Source: Devosia sp. SD17-2 (GTDB lineage: Bacteria; Pseudomonadota; Alphaproteobacteria; Rhizobiales; Devosiaceae). Taken from it: DNA of 64,000 nucleotides. Shown in pieces: positions 24,475 to 33,519 of the stretch (its first letter is position 1; every line of letters starts with the position of its first letter). The translations under genes were made by a program, and so were the position numbers. Under the pieces are notes generated by a model. That model saw only the letters and a program-made list of their open reading frames with translations. It ran no database searches and was not told the DNA's origin. Location: positions 699,001 to 763,000 of the forward strand of contig NZ_CP104002.1 of NCBI RefSeq assembly GCF_029201565.1, given 5' to 3'.

Positions 24475-25512
24475 TCAGGCGGGCAGAGCTTCTGCTTGCT
24501 CGGTGGGTTCGGGGTCGAGGAAGATGGCCTCGAGCAGCGCCAGCACCAGAATGGCGGCGACCATGGCCCCGCCGGTCATCACCACACGCTGCAGCACCAC
24601 TTCGAGAGCATCGCGACCACCTTGCGTGGCCTGCAGGATCATCACCAGGGCCGCTGAGCAGGTGTATTGATAGATGAGCGGGCGACCCTTGCCGGTGGTC
24701 ATCTTGTCGATGAGGACATAGGTCACCAGCGTACAGAGCAGGATGAGGATCCAGACCTCGGGGATGAGGGCGTAGATGATGAGGGCGGCGGCGGCAATCA
24801 GGCCGCCGACGACAGTGCCGCCACCTCGGTCGATCACCTGGTTCATCTGCGTGCCGCGACGCGGCTCGGCGCAGACGAAGATGATCATGATGGGGATGAT
24901 CAACATGTTCATGTCGCCAGAGGCAAAGACCAGCAGCATCGCCGGGAGATAGACGGCGCTGCGGATCAGGAGGTGCTTCATCCCCTGATTGCTGACGAGG
25001 GGCCGGATATCTTCCTCGTGCACAATCCTGGTGGTTGGCGGGAACAGGAGATTGAGCCCGACGATCGCGGCGCCCATTGCCACGCCCCCCATGACGAAGC
25101 TATCGCGCATGACCGCTAGTGCGTAATCCGAATAGAGCGCCGCCATGGCCATCAGGAGCGGGAAGACGGTCAGCATCATGCCGCCGCGCGAGCCGCGAAA
25201 CAGCATGAGCGCCAGCCCACCAACCGCCATGAGGATGTTGACGAGCGTGAAGACCATCGGCTCGTTCACCGTGACCGCCGCAATCCAGCTGAAGACGATG
25301 CCGACGATCGGCAGGGCAATCGGGGTGGCAAAGATACGTGGACCAAGGCCACCGCGCTGCCCGGACATGATGCTCATGCACATGACGACAGGCAGCATGG
25401 GCATGGTGATGCCCAGCGGCTCGGCGAGAACGAGGCAGATCAGGACGCCCAGCGCTGTGCGCAGGGCGAGATAGGGGTCGTCCAGAGGGCTGACGCGGGG
25501 GAGCTCTTCCAT
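24475..25512 (-). CDS. DUF2955 / FUSC-like inner-membrane efflux component
   Basis: A 345-residue membrane protein with about ten hydrophobic segments in two sets, and the family segment GGLGPRIFATPIALPIVGI near residue 55. DUF2955 proteins are related to the aromatic-acid exporter (FUSC) family and are usually paired with an HlyD/EmrA-type periplasmic adaptor, as here: the adaptor gene lies 12 bases upstream in the same operon. The pair likely exports a small organic compound. The divergent MarR regulator fits induction by such a compound. The substrate is unknown. Confidence 0.82.
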   Translation of the reverse strand: MEELPRVSPLDDPYLALRTALGVLICLVLAEPLGITMPMLPVVMCMSIMSGQRGGLGPRIFATPIALPIVGIVFSWIAAVTVNEPMVFTLVNILMAVGGLALMLFRGSRGGMMLTVFPLLMAMAALYSDYALAVMRDSFVMGGVAMGAAIVGLNLLFPPTTRIVHEEDIRPLVSNQGMKHLLIRSAVYLPAMLLVFASGDMNMLIIPIMIIFVCAEPRRGTQMNQVIDRGGGTVVGGLIAAAALIIYALIPEVWILILLCTLVTYVLIDKMTTGKGRPLIYQYTCSAALVMILQATQGGRDALEVVLQRVVMTGGAMVAAILVLALLEAIFLDPEPTEQAEALPA

Positions 25513-25524
25513 GCGGGATCAGCC

Positions 25525-26739
25525 TTAGTTGAGGCCCGAGATGAAGCCGTTGAAGCTCAGCAGGGCCTGGGCGATGGCCGGAATGATGCCTTCGTCCGGC
25601 TCGATCAGCACACCGGCTTCCGAGCCCAGGCGAATATTGGCCGGAAGGTCGGAGAGATCGTCGAGCGCGATCCGGACAGGGATCTTGCGGGCTGGCGGGA
25701 ACCAGCGTGTGTCGGTGGTCGGCTGGGCGAGGCCATTGGCGGTCGTGCGGCCGGCATTGATGCCCCAGGCGATGCTTTCCACCGTGGCGGAGAACTTCTT
25801 GCCCGGCGCGGCTTCAAAGACGACGGTGGCCTTGTCGCCCGGCTCGACGTTGATCAGCTGGTTTTCGCGGAAATCGGCGATGACCATCTGGGTGGCCGGA
25901 TTGATGAAGGTGAGCGCACCCGTGCCGGCGCCGACGAACTGGCCTTCGGTGAGGGTCACATTGGTGACATAGCCATCGGCGGGGGCAACAACCCTAGTGT
26001 TGGCGAGCGCAAACTCGGCCTTTTCAAGATTGGCGCGCGCGGTGCGGATGTTTGGATTGGAATCGTCGGCGCCGCCGCTGGCCGTGGTGGTGCGTTCGAG
26101 GTCGGCGCGGGCAGCCTGAACATTCAGCTCGGCATTGGATTTGGCCAATTCCGCCTGGGCGAGCTTGGTCGGCGAGACGAGGCCCTTGGCATGGAGCTGG
26201 ACCTGCCGGTCGAGATCATCCACGGCATTGACCAGCGCCAGTTGCGCCTGTTCAAGCTTGGCCTGGGCAGCAGGAATGGCCGCCACACCGGAAGAAACCG
26301 AGTTCAGCACCTGTTCGAGCTGCGCCTTGGCGAGTTCGACGTCCATCCGATAGGTGGTGTCATCGATGGTAAAGAGCGTGTCGCCGGCCTTGACGGCAGC
26401 GTTGTCGCGGATGGCGACTTCGGTCACCGGACCCGGCACGCGGGCGGAAATCGAGGTCACGTCTGCCGTGACGGCGCCGGCGCTGGCGAAGGGCGCGTGG
26501 CGGTCCGACAGCGGATACCAGGCAAAGCAGGCCACAAGGATAAGCAGCAGAAAGAGGGCAATGCGCCCAGCCTTCTTGCGCTTGGCCTTGGCCGCGGCAA
26601 TGTCTTCGGGCGAGGGTTCTGCCGCGAGCTCGGTGGTGGATGAGACGGTAACGACCTCAGGCACGGGCTGCGCAGAGGGGACACCTGTCCTCTCCAGTGC
26701 GGTATTTGGCTTGTCGCTGGGTGTTACGGCCTGTGCCAT
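25525..26739 (-). CDS. HlyD/EmrA-type membrane fusion protein
   Basis: A 404-residue periplasmic adaptor. It has a cytoplasmic N-terminal tail of about 57 residues with a Lys/Arg cluster, one membrane anchor (IALFLLLILVACFAWYPL, about 59-76), a biotinyl-lipoyl-like half (ISARVPGPVTEVAIRDNAAVKAGD), a long helical hairpin (about 130-250) and the second half-domain (TRVVAPADGYVTNVTLTEGQFV). It joins an inner-membrane pump to an outer channel. It is the first gene of the operon with the DUF2955 protein and is divergent from the MarR gene. Confidence 0.88.
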   Translation of the reverse strand: MAQAVTPSDKPNTALERTGVPSAQPVPEVVTVSSTTELAAEPSPEDIAAAKAKRKKAGRIALFLLLILVACFAWYPLSDRHAPFASAGAVTADVTSISARVPGPVTEVAIRDNAAVKAGDTLFTIDDTTYRMDVELAKAQLEQVLNSVSSGVAAIPAAQAKLEQAQLALVNAVDDLDRQVQLHAKGLVSPTKLAQAELAKSNAELNVQAARADLERTTTASGGADDSNPNIRTARANLEKAEFALANTRVVAPADGYVTNVTLTEGQFVGAGTGALTFINPATQMVIADFRENQLINVEPGDKATVVFEAAPGKKFSATVESIAWGINAGRTTANGLAQPTTDTRWFPPARKIPVRIALDDLSDLPANIRLGSEAGVLIEPDEGIIPAIAQALLSFNGFISGLN

Positions 26740-26788
26740 CGTGTAATTTGTCTCCTGAGCTTCCAGCTATCTAGGAGCGAATAATTAG

Positions 26789-26809
26789 CTTTGCAACAAA
26801 GATACTTTG
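26789..26809. promoter_or_regulatory. Candidate MarR operator (interlocked CTTTG/CAAAG repeats)
   Basis: CTTTG-CAA-CAAAG-ATA-CTTTG forms two overlapping palindromes sharing the middle arm. It sits in the 98-base gap between the divergent efflux operon and MarR gene, about 28 bases before the MarR ATG, in an A/T-rich stretch. Such placement suits a regulator that controls both directions. Binding is inferred. Confidence 0.5.
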
Positions 26810-26837
26810 GAGCATAGCTGACATGTGAGGATTGCGC

Positions 26838-27323
26838 ATGGATGACATTTTGCTGCCGCTGGAGGATCTGATCCGCGAGCTGTCGACTGAAATCACCCAG
26901 ATTCACCGCTGGATGGCAGAGGCAGCCGGGCTCAACACCACCGATCTGATGGCGCTCTATTTCATCCGGAATGGCGAGGGTGCGGCGACGCCGAAGTTGC
27001 TCGCGGAAAACCTGGGCCTCACCAGCGGCGCAACGGCAATCCTGCTCAACCGCCTCGAGGAGCGCGGCCTTGTCGAACGCACTCCTCACCCCAAGGATCG
27101 CAGGGCAGTCCTGCTTTCGCTTGGCGCCCAGGCGGCGCTCGAGCCGTTTGCCGACATTCGCAAGCGGGTGCGCGAAGCCAATGCCAATGTGTTTGAAAGT
27201 CTTTCGCCCGAGGAGGCAAGGATAGTGCGGGACTTTCTCGCCCGAACGCTCGAAAACTCACGCAAGACGCTACAAAACCTGAGGACTGCAGCTGCAGCGG
27301 GCAAGGAAAGCCCGAAGTCATAA
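26838..27323 (+). CDS. MarR-family transcriptional regulator
   Basis: A 161-residue winged-helix protein. The recognition region is PKLLAENLGLTSGATAILLNRLEERGLVERTPHPKDRRAVLLSL (about 55-100), with the wing D-R-R motif typical of MarR. Flanking helices should form the dimer. It is divergent from the HlyD-DUF2955 efflux operon and is its likely repressor, released by the pump's substrate. ATG 26838 is preceded by TGAGG at 7 bases; a TTG two codons upstream is less likely. The nucleoside gene deoA follows 42 bases later and may be read through from here. Confidence 0.9.
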   Translation: MDDILLPLEDLIRELSTEITQIHRWMAEAAGLNTTDLMALYFIRNGEGAATPKLLAENLGLTSGATAILLNRLEERGLVERTPHPKDRRAVLLSLGAQAALEPFADIRKRVREANANVFESLSPEEARIVRDFLARTLENSRKTLQNLRTAAAAGKESPKS

Positions 27324-27365
27324 GCTGTCTGGTGCAGGCAAAGACTTTGGCATAGGCTCGCCTTT

Positions 27366-28685
27366 ATGAGCATGTTGCCGCAGGAAATCATCGCCGCCAA
27401 ACGGGACGGGCTCGCGCTCGACCCGGCCAGTATCGAGGCTTTTGTTGGCGGTTATACCAAGGGTTCCGTCTCCCACGCCCAGGCCGCAGCTTTCGCTATG
27501 GCAGTCTATTTTCAGGGCATGAGCATGGAGGAGCGCGTGGCGCTGACGCTGGCCATGCGCGACAGCGGCGCGGTGCTCGATTGGTCCGATCTCGATGGGC
27601 CGGTGGCCGACAAGCATTCAACCGGCGGGGTGGGCGACAATGTCTCGCTCATGCTGGCGCCGATCCTGGCTGCGCTGGGCATTTACGTGCCGATGATTTC
27701 CGGGCGCGGGCTGGGCCATACCGGGGGCACGCTCGACAAATTCGACGCCATACCCGGTTACACGACCAGTCCCGACAATGTGCTTTTCCGCAAGGTGGTG
27801 CGGGAGGTGGGCTGCGCCATTATCGGTCAGACGGCCGATCTCGCCCCGGCCGACAAGACGCTTTACGCCATTCGCGATGTGACCGGGACGGTGGAATCCG
27901 TGCCGCTGATCACCGCGTCCATCCTCAGCAAAAAGCTGGCGGCGGGGCTTGGGGCGCTGGTGCTCGACGTGAAGACCGGCAGCGGCGCCTTCATGCCGAC
28001 GCTTGAGAGATCGCGCGAACTGGCGGAGAGCCTTGTGGCGGTGGCCAATGGGGCGGGGCTGAAGACCAGTGCGTTGATAACCGACATGAACGAGCCGCTG
28101 GCCAGCGCCGCCGGGAACGGGCTAGAAGTGCGCAATGCCGTCGATTTTCTGACCGGGGCGCACCAGGACCCGCGGCTGCGTAAGGTAACGCTGGCGCTTT
28201 GTGCCGAGCTGGTGCTGATGAGCGGGAAAGCGGGGAGCATCGGCGAGGCACTGTCGCTGGTGACCGATGCGCTCGATGATGGACGGGCGGCGGAGAAATT
28301 CGGGGCTATGGTCGCGGCGCTGGGTGGGCCTGACGATTTCATCGAGAACATGGACCGCCATCTCGTCCCGGCGCCGATCGTGCGCGATGTATTTGCCATC
28401 AGCGCGGGGGTGGTCGGCGAGATCGATACGCGCGGGGTCGGCATGGCGGTGGTGGCGCTGGGGGGCGGGCGCACCAATCCGGCCGACAGCATTGATCATC
28501 GGGTCGGGTTTGACCGGCTGGCGGGGCTCGGCGAGAGCGTGGATGGCGGTCGACCGATTGCGCGTCTCCATGCTGCGGACGAGGCCAGTGCCGCCGAGGC
28601 AGAGCGCAGGCTGCGCGCCGCCTATCGGTTCGGGAACGCAATTGTCCCCCCGCCGCTTATTGCAGGGCGGATCAATCCCACCTAA
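27366..28685 (+). CDS. deoA: Thymidine phosphorylase
   Basis: A 439-residue pyrimidine nucleoside phosphorylase. It converts thymidine or deoxyuridine and phosphate to base and deoxyribose-1-phosphate. The phosphate-binding block KHSTGGVGDNVSLMLAP is intact, with the typical N-terminal helical domain, DVKTGSGAFMP and the C-terminal alpha/beta part. Length and motifs fit DeoA. It forms an operon with deoB (33 bases on) and upp. It complements the purine branch encoded in the 14.7-24.5 kb operon. Confidence 0.95.
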   Translation: MSMLPQEIIAAKRDGLALDPASIEAFVGGYTKGSVSHAQAAAFAMAVYFQGMSMEERVALTLAMRDSGAVLDWSDLDGPVADKHSTGGVGDNVSLMLAPILAALGIYVPMISGRGLGHTGGTLDKFDAIPGYTTSPDNVLFRKVVREVGCAIIGQTADLAPADKTLYAIRDVTGTVESVPLITASILSKKLAAGLGALVLDVKTGSGAFMPTLERSRELAESLVAVANGAGLKTSALITDMNEPLASAAGNGLEVRNAVDFLTGAHQDPRLRKVTLALCAELVLMSGKAGSIGEALSLVTDALDDGRAAEKFGAMVAALGGPDDFIENMDRHLVPAPIVRDVFAISAGVVGEIDTRGVGMAVVALGGGRTNPADSIDHRVGFDRLAGLGESVDGGRPIARLHAADEASAAEAERRLRAAYRFGNAIVPPPLIAGRINPT

Positions 28686-28718
28686 AGCGAAACGCTGTTT
28701 CATTTTCCGGAGTCCCCA

Positions 28719-29936
28719 ATGCCCCGCGCCATAGTCTGCCTCCTCGACAGCGTCGGCATTGGCGGCGCACCAGACGCTGCGGCCTACGGGGATGTGGGGG
28801 CCAATACGCTTGGGCATATCGCCGAGTGGGCCGCTGCGGGCAAGGCGGATCGGGACGGGCTGCGTTCCGGCGCGCTGATGGTGCCCAATATGGACGCGAT
28901 GGGGCTCGGCGCAGCGGTAAAGCTCTCCACCGGCGTCACGCCGCCGGGACTGTCGGATACGCCAGGAGGCGGCCGTTTCGGCGTGGGGCGCGAAGTGTCC
29001 AAGGGCAAGGATACGCCATCCGGGCATTGGGAAATCGCCGGCGTGCCGGTGCCCTTCGAATGGGGCTATTTCCCGCAGACCGAGCCGAGCTTTCCGCCAG
29101 ACCTGATTGCCGAATTTATCAAGCGCGCCGGATTGCCGGGCATTCTGGGCGACAAGCACGCCTCGGGCACCGATATCATTGCCGCGCTGGGCGAGGAGCA
29201 TATCCGCACCGGCAAGCCGATCTGCTACACCTCGGTGGACAGCGTCTTCCAGATTGCGGCCCACGAGAGCCATTTCGGGCTCGAGCGCCTCTACGAGATC
29301 TGCAAAATCGCCTTCGAATTGACCGCGCCGCTGAAGATCGGGCGTGTGATTGCGCGGCCCTTCGTGGGCGAGGATGCGACAAGCTTCAAGCGCACGGGCA
29401 ATCGTCGGGATTTTGCCATTGCCCCGCCCGAGGCGACGCTGCTCGACCGCAATAGTGCGGCGGGCAACCAAGTCTATGCCATCGGCAAGCTTTCGGACAT
29501 CTATGCCGGCTCGGGCGTGACCCATAAAATCAAGGGCACGGGCATTCCGCAGCTCTTCGACAAGACGCTGGACGCCATGGAAATGGCCGATGACCGCGCC
29601 TTCATCATGACCAATTTCGTCGATTTCGACAGTGAATATGGCCATCGCCGCGATGTGCCGGGCTATGCGGCGGCGCTTGAATATTTCGATACGCGCCTGC
29701 CCGAGATCATTGCACGGATGCGGCATGATGATCTGCTGATCCTCACGGCAGATCATGGTAATGACCCGACCTGGCCGGGGACCGACCACACGCGCGAGCA
29801 GGTGCCGATCCTCGTCTTTTCCCCAGCCCTGCCGCCGGGGAAGATTGGCATTCGATCTTCATTCGCCGATATTGGCGAGAGTATAGCCGCTTGGCTGGGC
29901 CTGGCTCCGGGCCGCCACGGCAAGTCCTTCCTGTAG
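28719..29936 (+). CDS. deoB: Phosphopentomutase
   Basis: A 405-residue enzyme of the alkaline-phosphatase-like superfamily. It converts (deoxy)ribose-1-phosphate from the phosphorylases to the 5-phosphate, the substrate of DeoC. The first metal Asp lies in [13 protein letters not shown]. The [12 protein letters not shown] segment carries the Thr phosphorylated in DeoB enzymes, and the C-terminal metal sites are in [21 protein letters not shown] (residues about 343-363). It links the deoA and punA steps to the aldolase encoded 8 kb upstream. Confidence 0.95.
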   Translation: MPRAIVCLLDSVGIGGAPDAAAYGDVGANTLGHIAEWAAAGKADRDGLRSGALMVPNMDAMGLGAAVKLSTGVTPPGLSDTPGGGRFGVGREVSKGKDTPSGHWEIAGVPVPFEWGYFPQTEPSFPPDLIAEFIKRAGLPGILGDKHASGTDIIAALGEEHIRTGKPICYTSVDSVFQIAAHESHFGLERLYEICKIAFELTAPLKIGRVIARPFVGEDATSFKRTGNRRDFAIAPPEATLLDRNSAAGNQVYAIGKLSDIYAGSGVTHKIKGTGIPQLFDKTLDAMEMADDRAFIMTNFVDFDSEYGHRRDVPGYAAALEYFDTRLPEIIARMRHDDLLILTADHGNDPTWPGTDHTREQVPILVFSPALPPGKIGIRSSFADIGESIAAWLGLAPGRHGKSFL

Positions 29937-29954
29937 AGCAAAGAGGTGTTCGAG

Positions 29955-30596
29955 ATGAGCGTTAGTGCGGGCAATGTAACGGTCCTCGATCATCCCCTGA
30001 TCCAGCACAAGCTGACGATCATGCGCAACAAGGAGACTTCCATTGCGGGTTTCCGGCGCCTGCTGCGCGAGATCGCGCATCTGATGTGCTATGAGGTGAC
30101 GCGCGATCTCGAGCTCGAAATGATCGATATCGACACCCCGATGGCGCCGATGCAGTCGCCCGCGATCAAGGGCAAGAAGCTGGTGTTTGCCTCGATCCTG
30201 CGCGCCGGCAATGGCCTGCTCGACGGCATGCTCGATCTCGTGCCGGCCGCACGCGTGGCCCATATCGGCATGTATCGCGACCACGAGACGCTGGAGCCAG
30301 TGGAATATTACTTCAAGGCCCCCTCGAGCCTCGATGACCGGTTGATCATCGTTGTCGATCCGATGCTGGCGACCGGCAATTCGGCGACCGCGGCCATCGA
30401 AAAGCTCAAGGAGCGCGGCGCCAACAATATCCGCTTCCTGTGCCTCCTCGCCGCGCCGGAAGGGATCAAGAACTTTACCGAGAGCCAGCCCGACGTGCCG
30501 GTCTATACCGCGGCCATCGATACGCACCTCAATGAGCTGGGCTATATCGTCCCTGGTCTCGGCGACGCCGGCGACCGCATGTACGGCACTAAGTAA
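29955..30596 (+). CDS. upp: Uracil phosphoribosyltransferase
   Basis: A 213-residue phosphoribosyltransferase making UMP from uracil and PRPP. The opening [20 protein letters not shown], the [12 protein letters not shown] block, the PRPP-binding [12 protein letters not shown] and the C-terminal [17 protein letters not shown] are family hallmarks. ATG 29955 has AGAGG eight bases upstream; a GTG three codons earlier is less likely. As the last gene of deoA-deoB-upp, it recovers uracil released by pyrimidine nucleoside breakdown. A strong terminator follows. Confidence 0.95.
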   Translation: MSVSAGNVTVLDHPLIQHKLTIMRNKETSIAGFRRLLREIAHLMCYEVTRDLELEMIDIDTPMAPMQSPAIKGKKLVFASILRAGNGLLDGMLDLVPAARVAHIGMYRDHETLEPVEYYFKAPSSLDDRLIIVVDPMLATGNSATAAIEKLKERGANNIRFLCLLAAPEGIKNFTESQPDVPVYTAAIDTHLNELGYIVPGLGDAGDRMYGTK

Positions 30597-30610
30597 GCCC
30601 TCACGCGCGA

Positions 30611-30641
30611 AACGCGCTCCGGGCGGGGCGCGTTTTTTTTT
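30611..30641 (+). terminator. Rho-independent terminator after upp
   Basis: AACGCGC and GGCGCGTT arms around a short GC-rich loop, followed by a run of nine or more T. It sits 15 bases after the upp stop. Confidence 0.85.
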
Positions 30642-30685
30642 CACGCGAGATGGCTCGTCCTGAACTGATCTGAAAGACCAAAACA

Positions 30686-31081
30686 ATGGCAAAACTTGTT
30701 CACTCGATGATCCGTGTCATCGATGAGGCGCGCTCTGTTGCCTATTACGAGAAGGCCTTTGGTCTCAAGATCGCGGACCGGGTGGATTTTCCCGATTTCA
30801 CGCTGGTCTACATGACCGGCGACGAGGTGGGTTTTGAGCTTGAGTTGACCATCAACAAGGGCCGCACCGAGCCTTATGCGCTGGGCGATGGCTATGGCCA
30901 TCTGGCCGTGGTGGTGGATGATGTCGCGGCCGAGCATGCCCGGTTTACGGCCGAAGGCCTGACCGTGGGCAAGCTGGTCGACTTCAAGAATGGCGACGTG
31001 CAGGTCGCCAAATTCTTCTTTGCCACCGATCCCGATGGCTACAAGATCGAAGTCATCCAGAAGGGTGGTCGGTTCAAGTAA
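30686..31081 (+). CDS. Glyoxalase I-like protein (lactoylglutathione lyase family)
   Basis: A 131-residue VOC-fold enzyme close to GloA. The four metal positions are present: His6 (LVHSMIRV), a Glu in the GFELELT segment, His in GYGHLAVVVDD, and Glu in DPDGYKIEVIQ. LRV-type opening and YALGDGYGH are as in bacterial GloA. It likely isomerises the methylglyoxal-glutathione adduct. It is a single-gene unit with terminators on both sides. Confidence 0.85.
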   Translation: MAKLVHSMIRVIDEARSVAYYEKAFGLKIADRVDFPDFTLVYMTGDEVGFELELTINKGRTEPYALGDGYGHLAVVVDDVAAEHARFTAEGLTVGKLVDFKNGDVQVAKFFFATDPDGYKIEVIQKGGRFK

Positions 31082-31091
31082 TAAAACAAAT

Positions 31092-31121
31092 AACCCCGGA
31101 ACGATCCGGGGTTGTTTTTTT
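31092..31121. terminator. Terminator between glyoxalase and HAD genes
   Basis: AACCCCGGA-ACGA-TCCGGGGTT is a perfect 9-bp stem followed by GTTTTTTTT. It ends the glyoxalase gene and lies close to the end of the convergent HAD gene. Confidence 0.9.
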
Positions 31122-31126
31122 TGGCT

Positions 31127-31747
31127 TTACTTTGCCTTGAGCGGCAGGCCCAGCGCGATCAGGTCGGCGCGCAGGTGTTCGGGGTTCTTGAAGTGAATGC
31201 CGTGCATGCCGAACTTGCGGGCGGCCACGATATTGGGCTCGCTGTCGTCGATGAAGACGCAGGAATCAGGTGCCAGGCCATAGCGCTCGCAGAAGACGCG
31301 ATAGATGCGCGGATCGGGTTTGACGAGATTTTCGAGGCCCGAGACGATGACGCCGTCGAACTTTTCGAGGAAGGGCCACTCACCGAGCCGGCTCATCCAT
31401 TTTTCCCAGGAAAAATTGGTGATGGCAAAGGTCGGGATGTCCTGGTCGATCAGCTCATTATGGATGTCGATCGTGCCCTGGATGAAGGGGCCGAAGGTTT
31501 CGGTCCAGCGTTCGTCAAAGGCCTTGATCTCGCGCCAGTATTTGGGGAAGCGGGTAACGAGCTTGGCGACACCTTCCGAATAGAGTTCGCCGGCGTCGAA
31601 TTCGAGATTCCAGTCGCTCGTGCAGATGTTCTGGTGGAACCAGAGCGCATCCTCTTCGGTCTCGAAGAGCTTGCGGAACAGGTACATCGGGTTCCAGTCG
31701 ACGAAGACGCCGCCGAGGTCGAAGACGGGAATAATTGTGTCGTCCAT
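31127..31747 (-). CDS. HAD-family hydrolase (HAD-IA type)
   Basis: A 206-residue haloacid-dehalogenase-superfamily phosphatase. Motif I is VFDLGGVFVDW, where the second Asp of the usual DxD is Gly, as also in YihX-like members. Motif II is AITNFS, motif III has Lys in NLVKPDPRIY, and motif IV is FIDDSEPN. A helical cap lies between motifs I and II. Probable activity is on a small phosphate ester; the substrate is unknown. It is convergent with the glyoxalase gene. Confidence 0.85.
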   Translation of the reverse strand: MDDTIIPVFDLGGVFVDWNPMYLFRKLFETEEDALWFHQNICTSDWNLEFDAGELYSEGVAKLVTRFPKYWREIKAFDERWTETFGPFIQGTIDIHNELIDQDIPTFAITNFSWEKWMSRLGEWPFLEKFDGVIVSGLENLVKPDPRIYRVFCERYGLAPDSCVFIDDSEPNIVAARKFGMHGIHFKNPEHLRADLIALGLPLKAK

Positions 31748-31823
31748 GATGATTTTCGTGCCCGCAGGAAGAAGTTAAGGGCTTGTCGCATGGCCGGCCC
31801 GTGCCCGCAAGGCGGGGGGAAGG

Positions 31824-32399
31824 CTAGTAGTTGACGGTTATGCCGCCGCCAAAGCGGGGCAGGAAGAAGTTGGACCGGTGGAGGTCGATCCTGGGATCGA
31901 AGAAGAGACCGAGAAGCGGCCTGTAGACATAATCGGCCTCGGCGGCGATGACAGTGTGGCCGCGAGCGATGTCGATCATCTCTTCGGGCAGGTCATAGTC
32001 TTCGCTGGGCGTGTGGCGGGTGCTTGGGCCCATGGTTCCGCCTACATACTCGACAGACCAGGCGACGGTAGCCTTGCCGGCATCGGAGACGGTCACCGCA
32101 GTTACCGTCTGCATGAGGTCGTTTACGGTATAGGGCGACATGATGCTAGTGGCGGCCAGGAAATAGTCCTCAAGGTCGGCGCTCGCCAAATTCTTGTTCG
32201 ACCGGGCGACAAGGTCGCCGACGGCGCCGGCGACAGACTGCACCTTGCGGTCGGTGATCAGCAGGCCACCGGCCTCGGTGCAGCCGACATAAATCGCCAG
32301 CATGATCGGCAGGATCAACGCAAATTCCACCGCGGCGACACCGCGCTCGGCACGGACAAAGTGCCTGAACTTGCCTGTGAGGGTTGAAAACGTGCCCAT
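31824..32399 (-). CDS. TadG/TadE-like pilus assembly protein
   Basis: A 191-residue protein with the TadE-like N terminus: a short basic leader then RGVAAVEFALILPIMLAIYVGCTEAGG (Glu in the hydrophobic segment), followed by a periplasmic domain. TadE/TadG-type minor pseudopilins take part in Flp pilus assembly. The ATG at 32399 lies one base after the stop of the second TadE-like gene. The frame is open further upstream but there overlaps that gene. The two form a small operon on the opposite strand from the main cpa genes. Confidence 0.85.
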   Translation of the reverse strand: MGTFSTLTGKFRHFVRAERGVAAVEFALILPIMLAIYVGCTEAGGLLITDRKVQSVAGAVGDLVARSNKNLASADLEDYFLAATSIMSPYTVNDLMQTVTAVTVSDAGKATVAWSVEYVGGTMGPSTRHTPSEDYDLPEEMIDIARGHTVIAAEADYVYRPLLGLFFDPRIDLHRSNFFLPRFGGGITVNY

Positions 32400-32400
32400 C

Positions 32401-32955
32401 TCAGTACGGCTCGTTCCGGAAGACTGTGGCGGAGCCGAGCAGCATGGATCCGTCCGGCAAGGCGTTGCTCGCCAGCTGCGCAAAGGGCAGAATGAGCGGG
32501 AATTTGTAGTGGACCTGGACCAGCACGATGGATGAGGCGGGGCCGGGAACCCATTTTTCCGGACGCGTCCAACCGCAGTCTTCTTCGCAGGACCGGTCGT
32601 AGGGTGGTTCGACATTGGCGGCTGCGAAATTGTTGAGGACGTCGACCTCGATGTGCAAATTATTGCAGTTCACCAGACTATAAAGGCCGTCGCAAAGCGT
32701 GTTGCGGAAATCGGCAAGGCTCCAGTTGGTCTGCTGGGCGGTTCCGGTGCGGATGGTCCGGCTGGAATTGTGCACCGCGCTTTCGAGAAACTGGCTGGCC
32801 AGGAAAACCATTGCGGTCTGCATGATTGCAGCCAAAATTCCGAAGAAGACAGGCGCGAGCAGGGCAAATTCAAGCATGGCTACGCCGCGGTCATTCTTCC
32901 AGAGTGACCGTGCTTTCCTTGCTGGCTGTATTGATAGCCGCTTTTTCACTGCCAT
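32401..32955 (-). CDS. TadE-like pilus assembly protein
   Basis: A 184-residue pseudopilin-like protein: basic leader, then DRGVAMLEFALLAPVFFGILAAIMQ with the TadE Glu, one membrane helix and a periplasmic domain. That domain has five Cys (C-N-N-L, C-E-E-D-C and others), probably disulfide-bonded. The ATG at 32955 has GGA-containing sequence upstream; an ATG nine codons earlier has none visible. It is the first gene of the pair with the TadG-like gene. Confidence 0.82.
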   Translation of the reverse strand: MAVKKRLSIQPARKARSLWKNDRGVAMLEFALLAPVFFGILAAIMQTAMVFLASQFLESAVHNSSRTIRTGTAQQTNWSLADFRNTLCDGLYSLVNCNNLHIEVDVLNNFAAANVEPPYDRSCEEDCGWTRPEKWVPGPASSIVLVQVHYKFPLILPFAQLASNALPDGSMLLGSATVFRNEPY

Positions 32956-33072
32956 CGTCCGGTTTCCAAGAATTGCGCCCATGATATGGGGGCGGTTCTA
33001 AGTCTTGGTTACGCGGGCGCTTTGGGAAACTGCATCCTGTGACAATGGTTTATTATCTGTTGTTCGCGCGCG

Positions 33073-33519
33073 CTAGTTGGAGACGGACTGGACCAACTGG
33101 GAAGAGGCGAGCGTCTGGGTGGTGAAGCTATTTTCGTCGCCGATCATGACGGTGGGCTGGCATACCGGTGCGCAAGTCAAGGTGGTGCGGGCCTGGCCCT
33201 GATAGACGGTCATGACCCCGGCCTGCATCTGCATGACTTCGACAAGCGTGTCGGCGATCGGCTCGCCGCGCGCGTCGAGGACAATCAGATTGGTCTGCCC
33301 GTAGCTTTTGCCGGTGAGGATCAGGGTCATGGGATCCTGGATGGTGACGTCAGCAATGCCGGGGTTTCCGACAATTACTGTGGCCGCGGGGGCGCTGATC
33401 CGCAGGACGCGTGCCATGTTCATGTTGACGCCGATGGGCGAATTGTCCTGAGCCTGGACGGGCATCTGGAAGGCCAGGGTGGCAAGGCAGAAGCTGGCAG
33501 GCAGGGTCAGGCGGGACAT
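33073..33519 (-). CDS. Stand-alone CpaC N-terminal-domain protein (pilus assembly)
   Basis: A 148-residue exported protein. The signal peptide is residues 1-23 (MSRLTLPASFCLATLAF...QAQ). The mature part resembles the N-terminal domain of the secretin CpaC/RcpA (MNMARVLRISAPAATVIVGNPGIADVTIQDPMTLILTGKSYGQTN split across 31-75). No secretin domain follows. It carries two Cys (CAPVC). The ATG at 33519 has GGAAGAG upstream. It is divergent from the flp pilin gene. It may help the secretin assemble or substitute for a missing accessory such as CpaD, which is speculation. Confidence 0.82.
   Translation of the reverse strand: MSRLTLPASFCLATLAFQMPVQAQDNSPIGVNMNMARVLRISAPAATVIVGNPGIADVTIQDPMTLILTGKSYGQTNLIVLDARGEPIADTLVEVMQMQAGVMTVYQGQARTTLTCAPVCQPTVMIGDENSFTTQTLASSQLVQSVSN

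Noticed and set aside
28122..29789. 555-codon minus-strand frame opposite deoA and deoB
   Set aside because: It spans two intact enzymes on the other strand and shows no domain.
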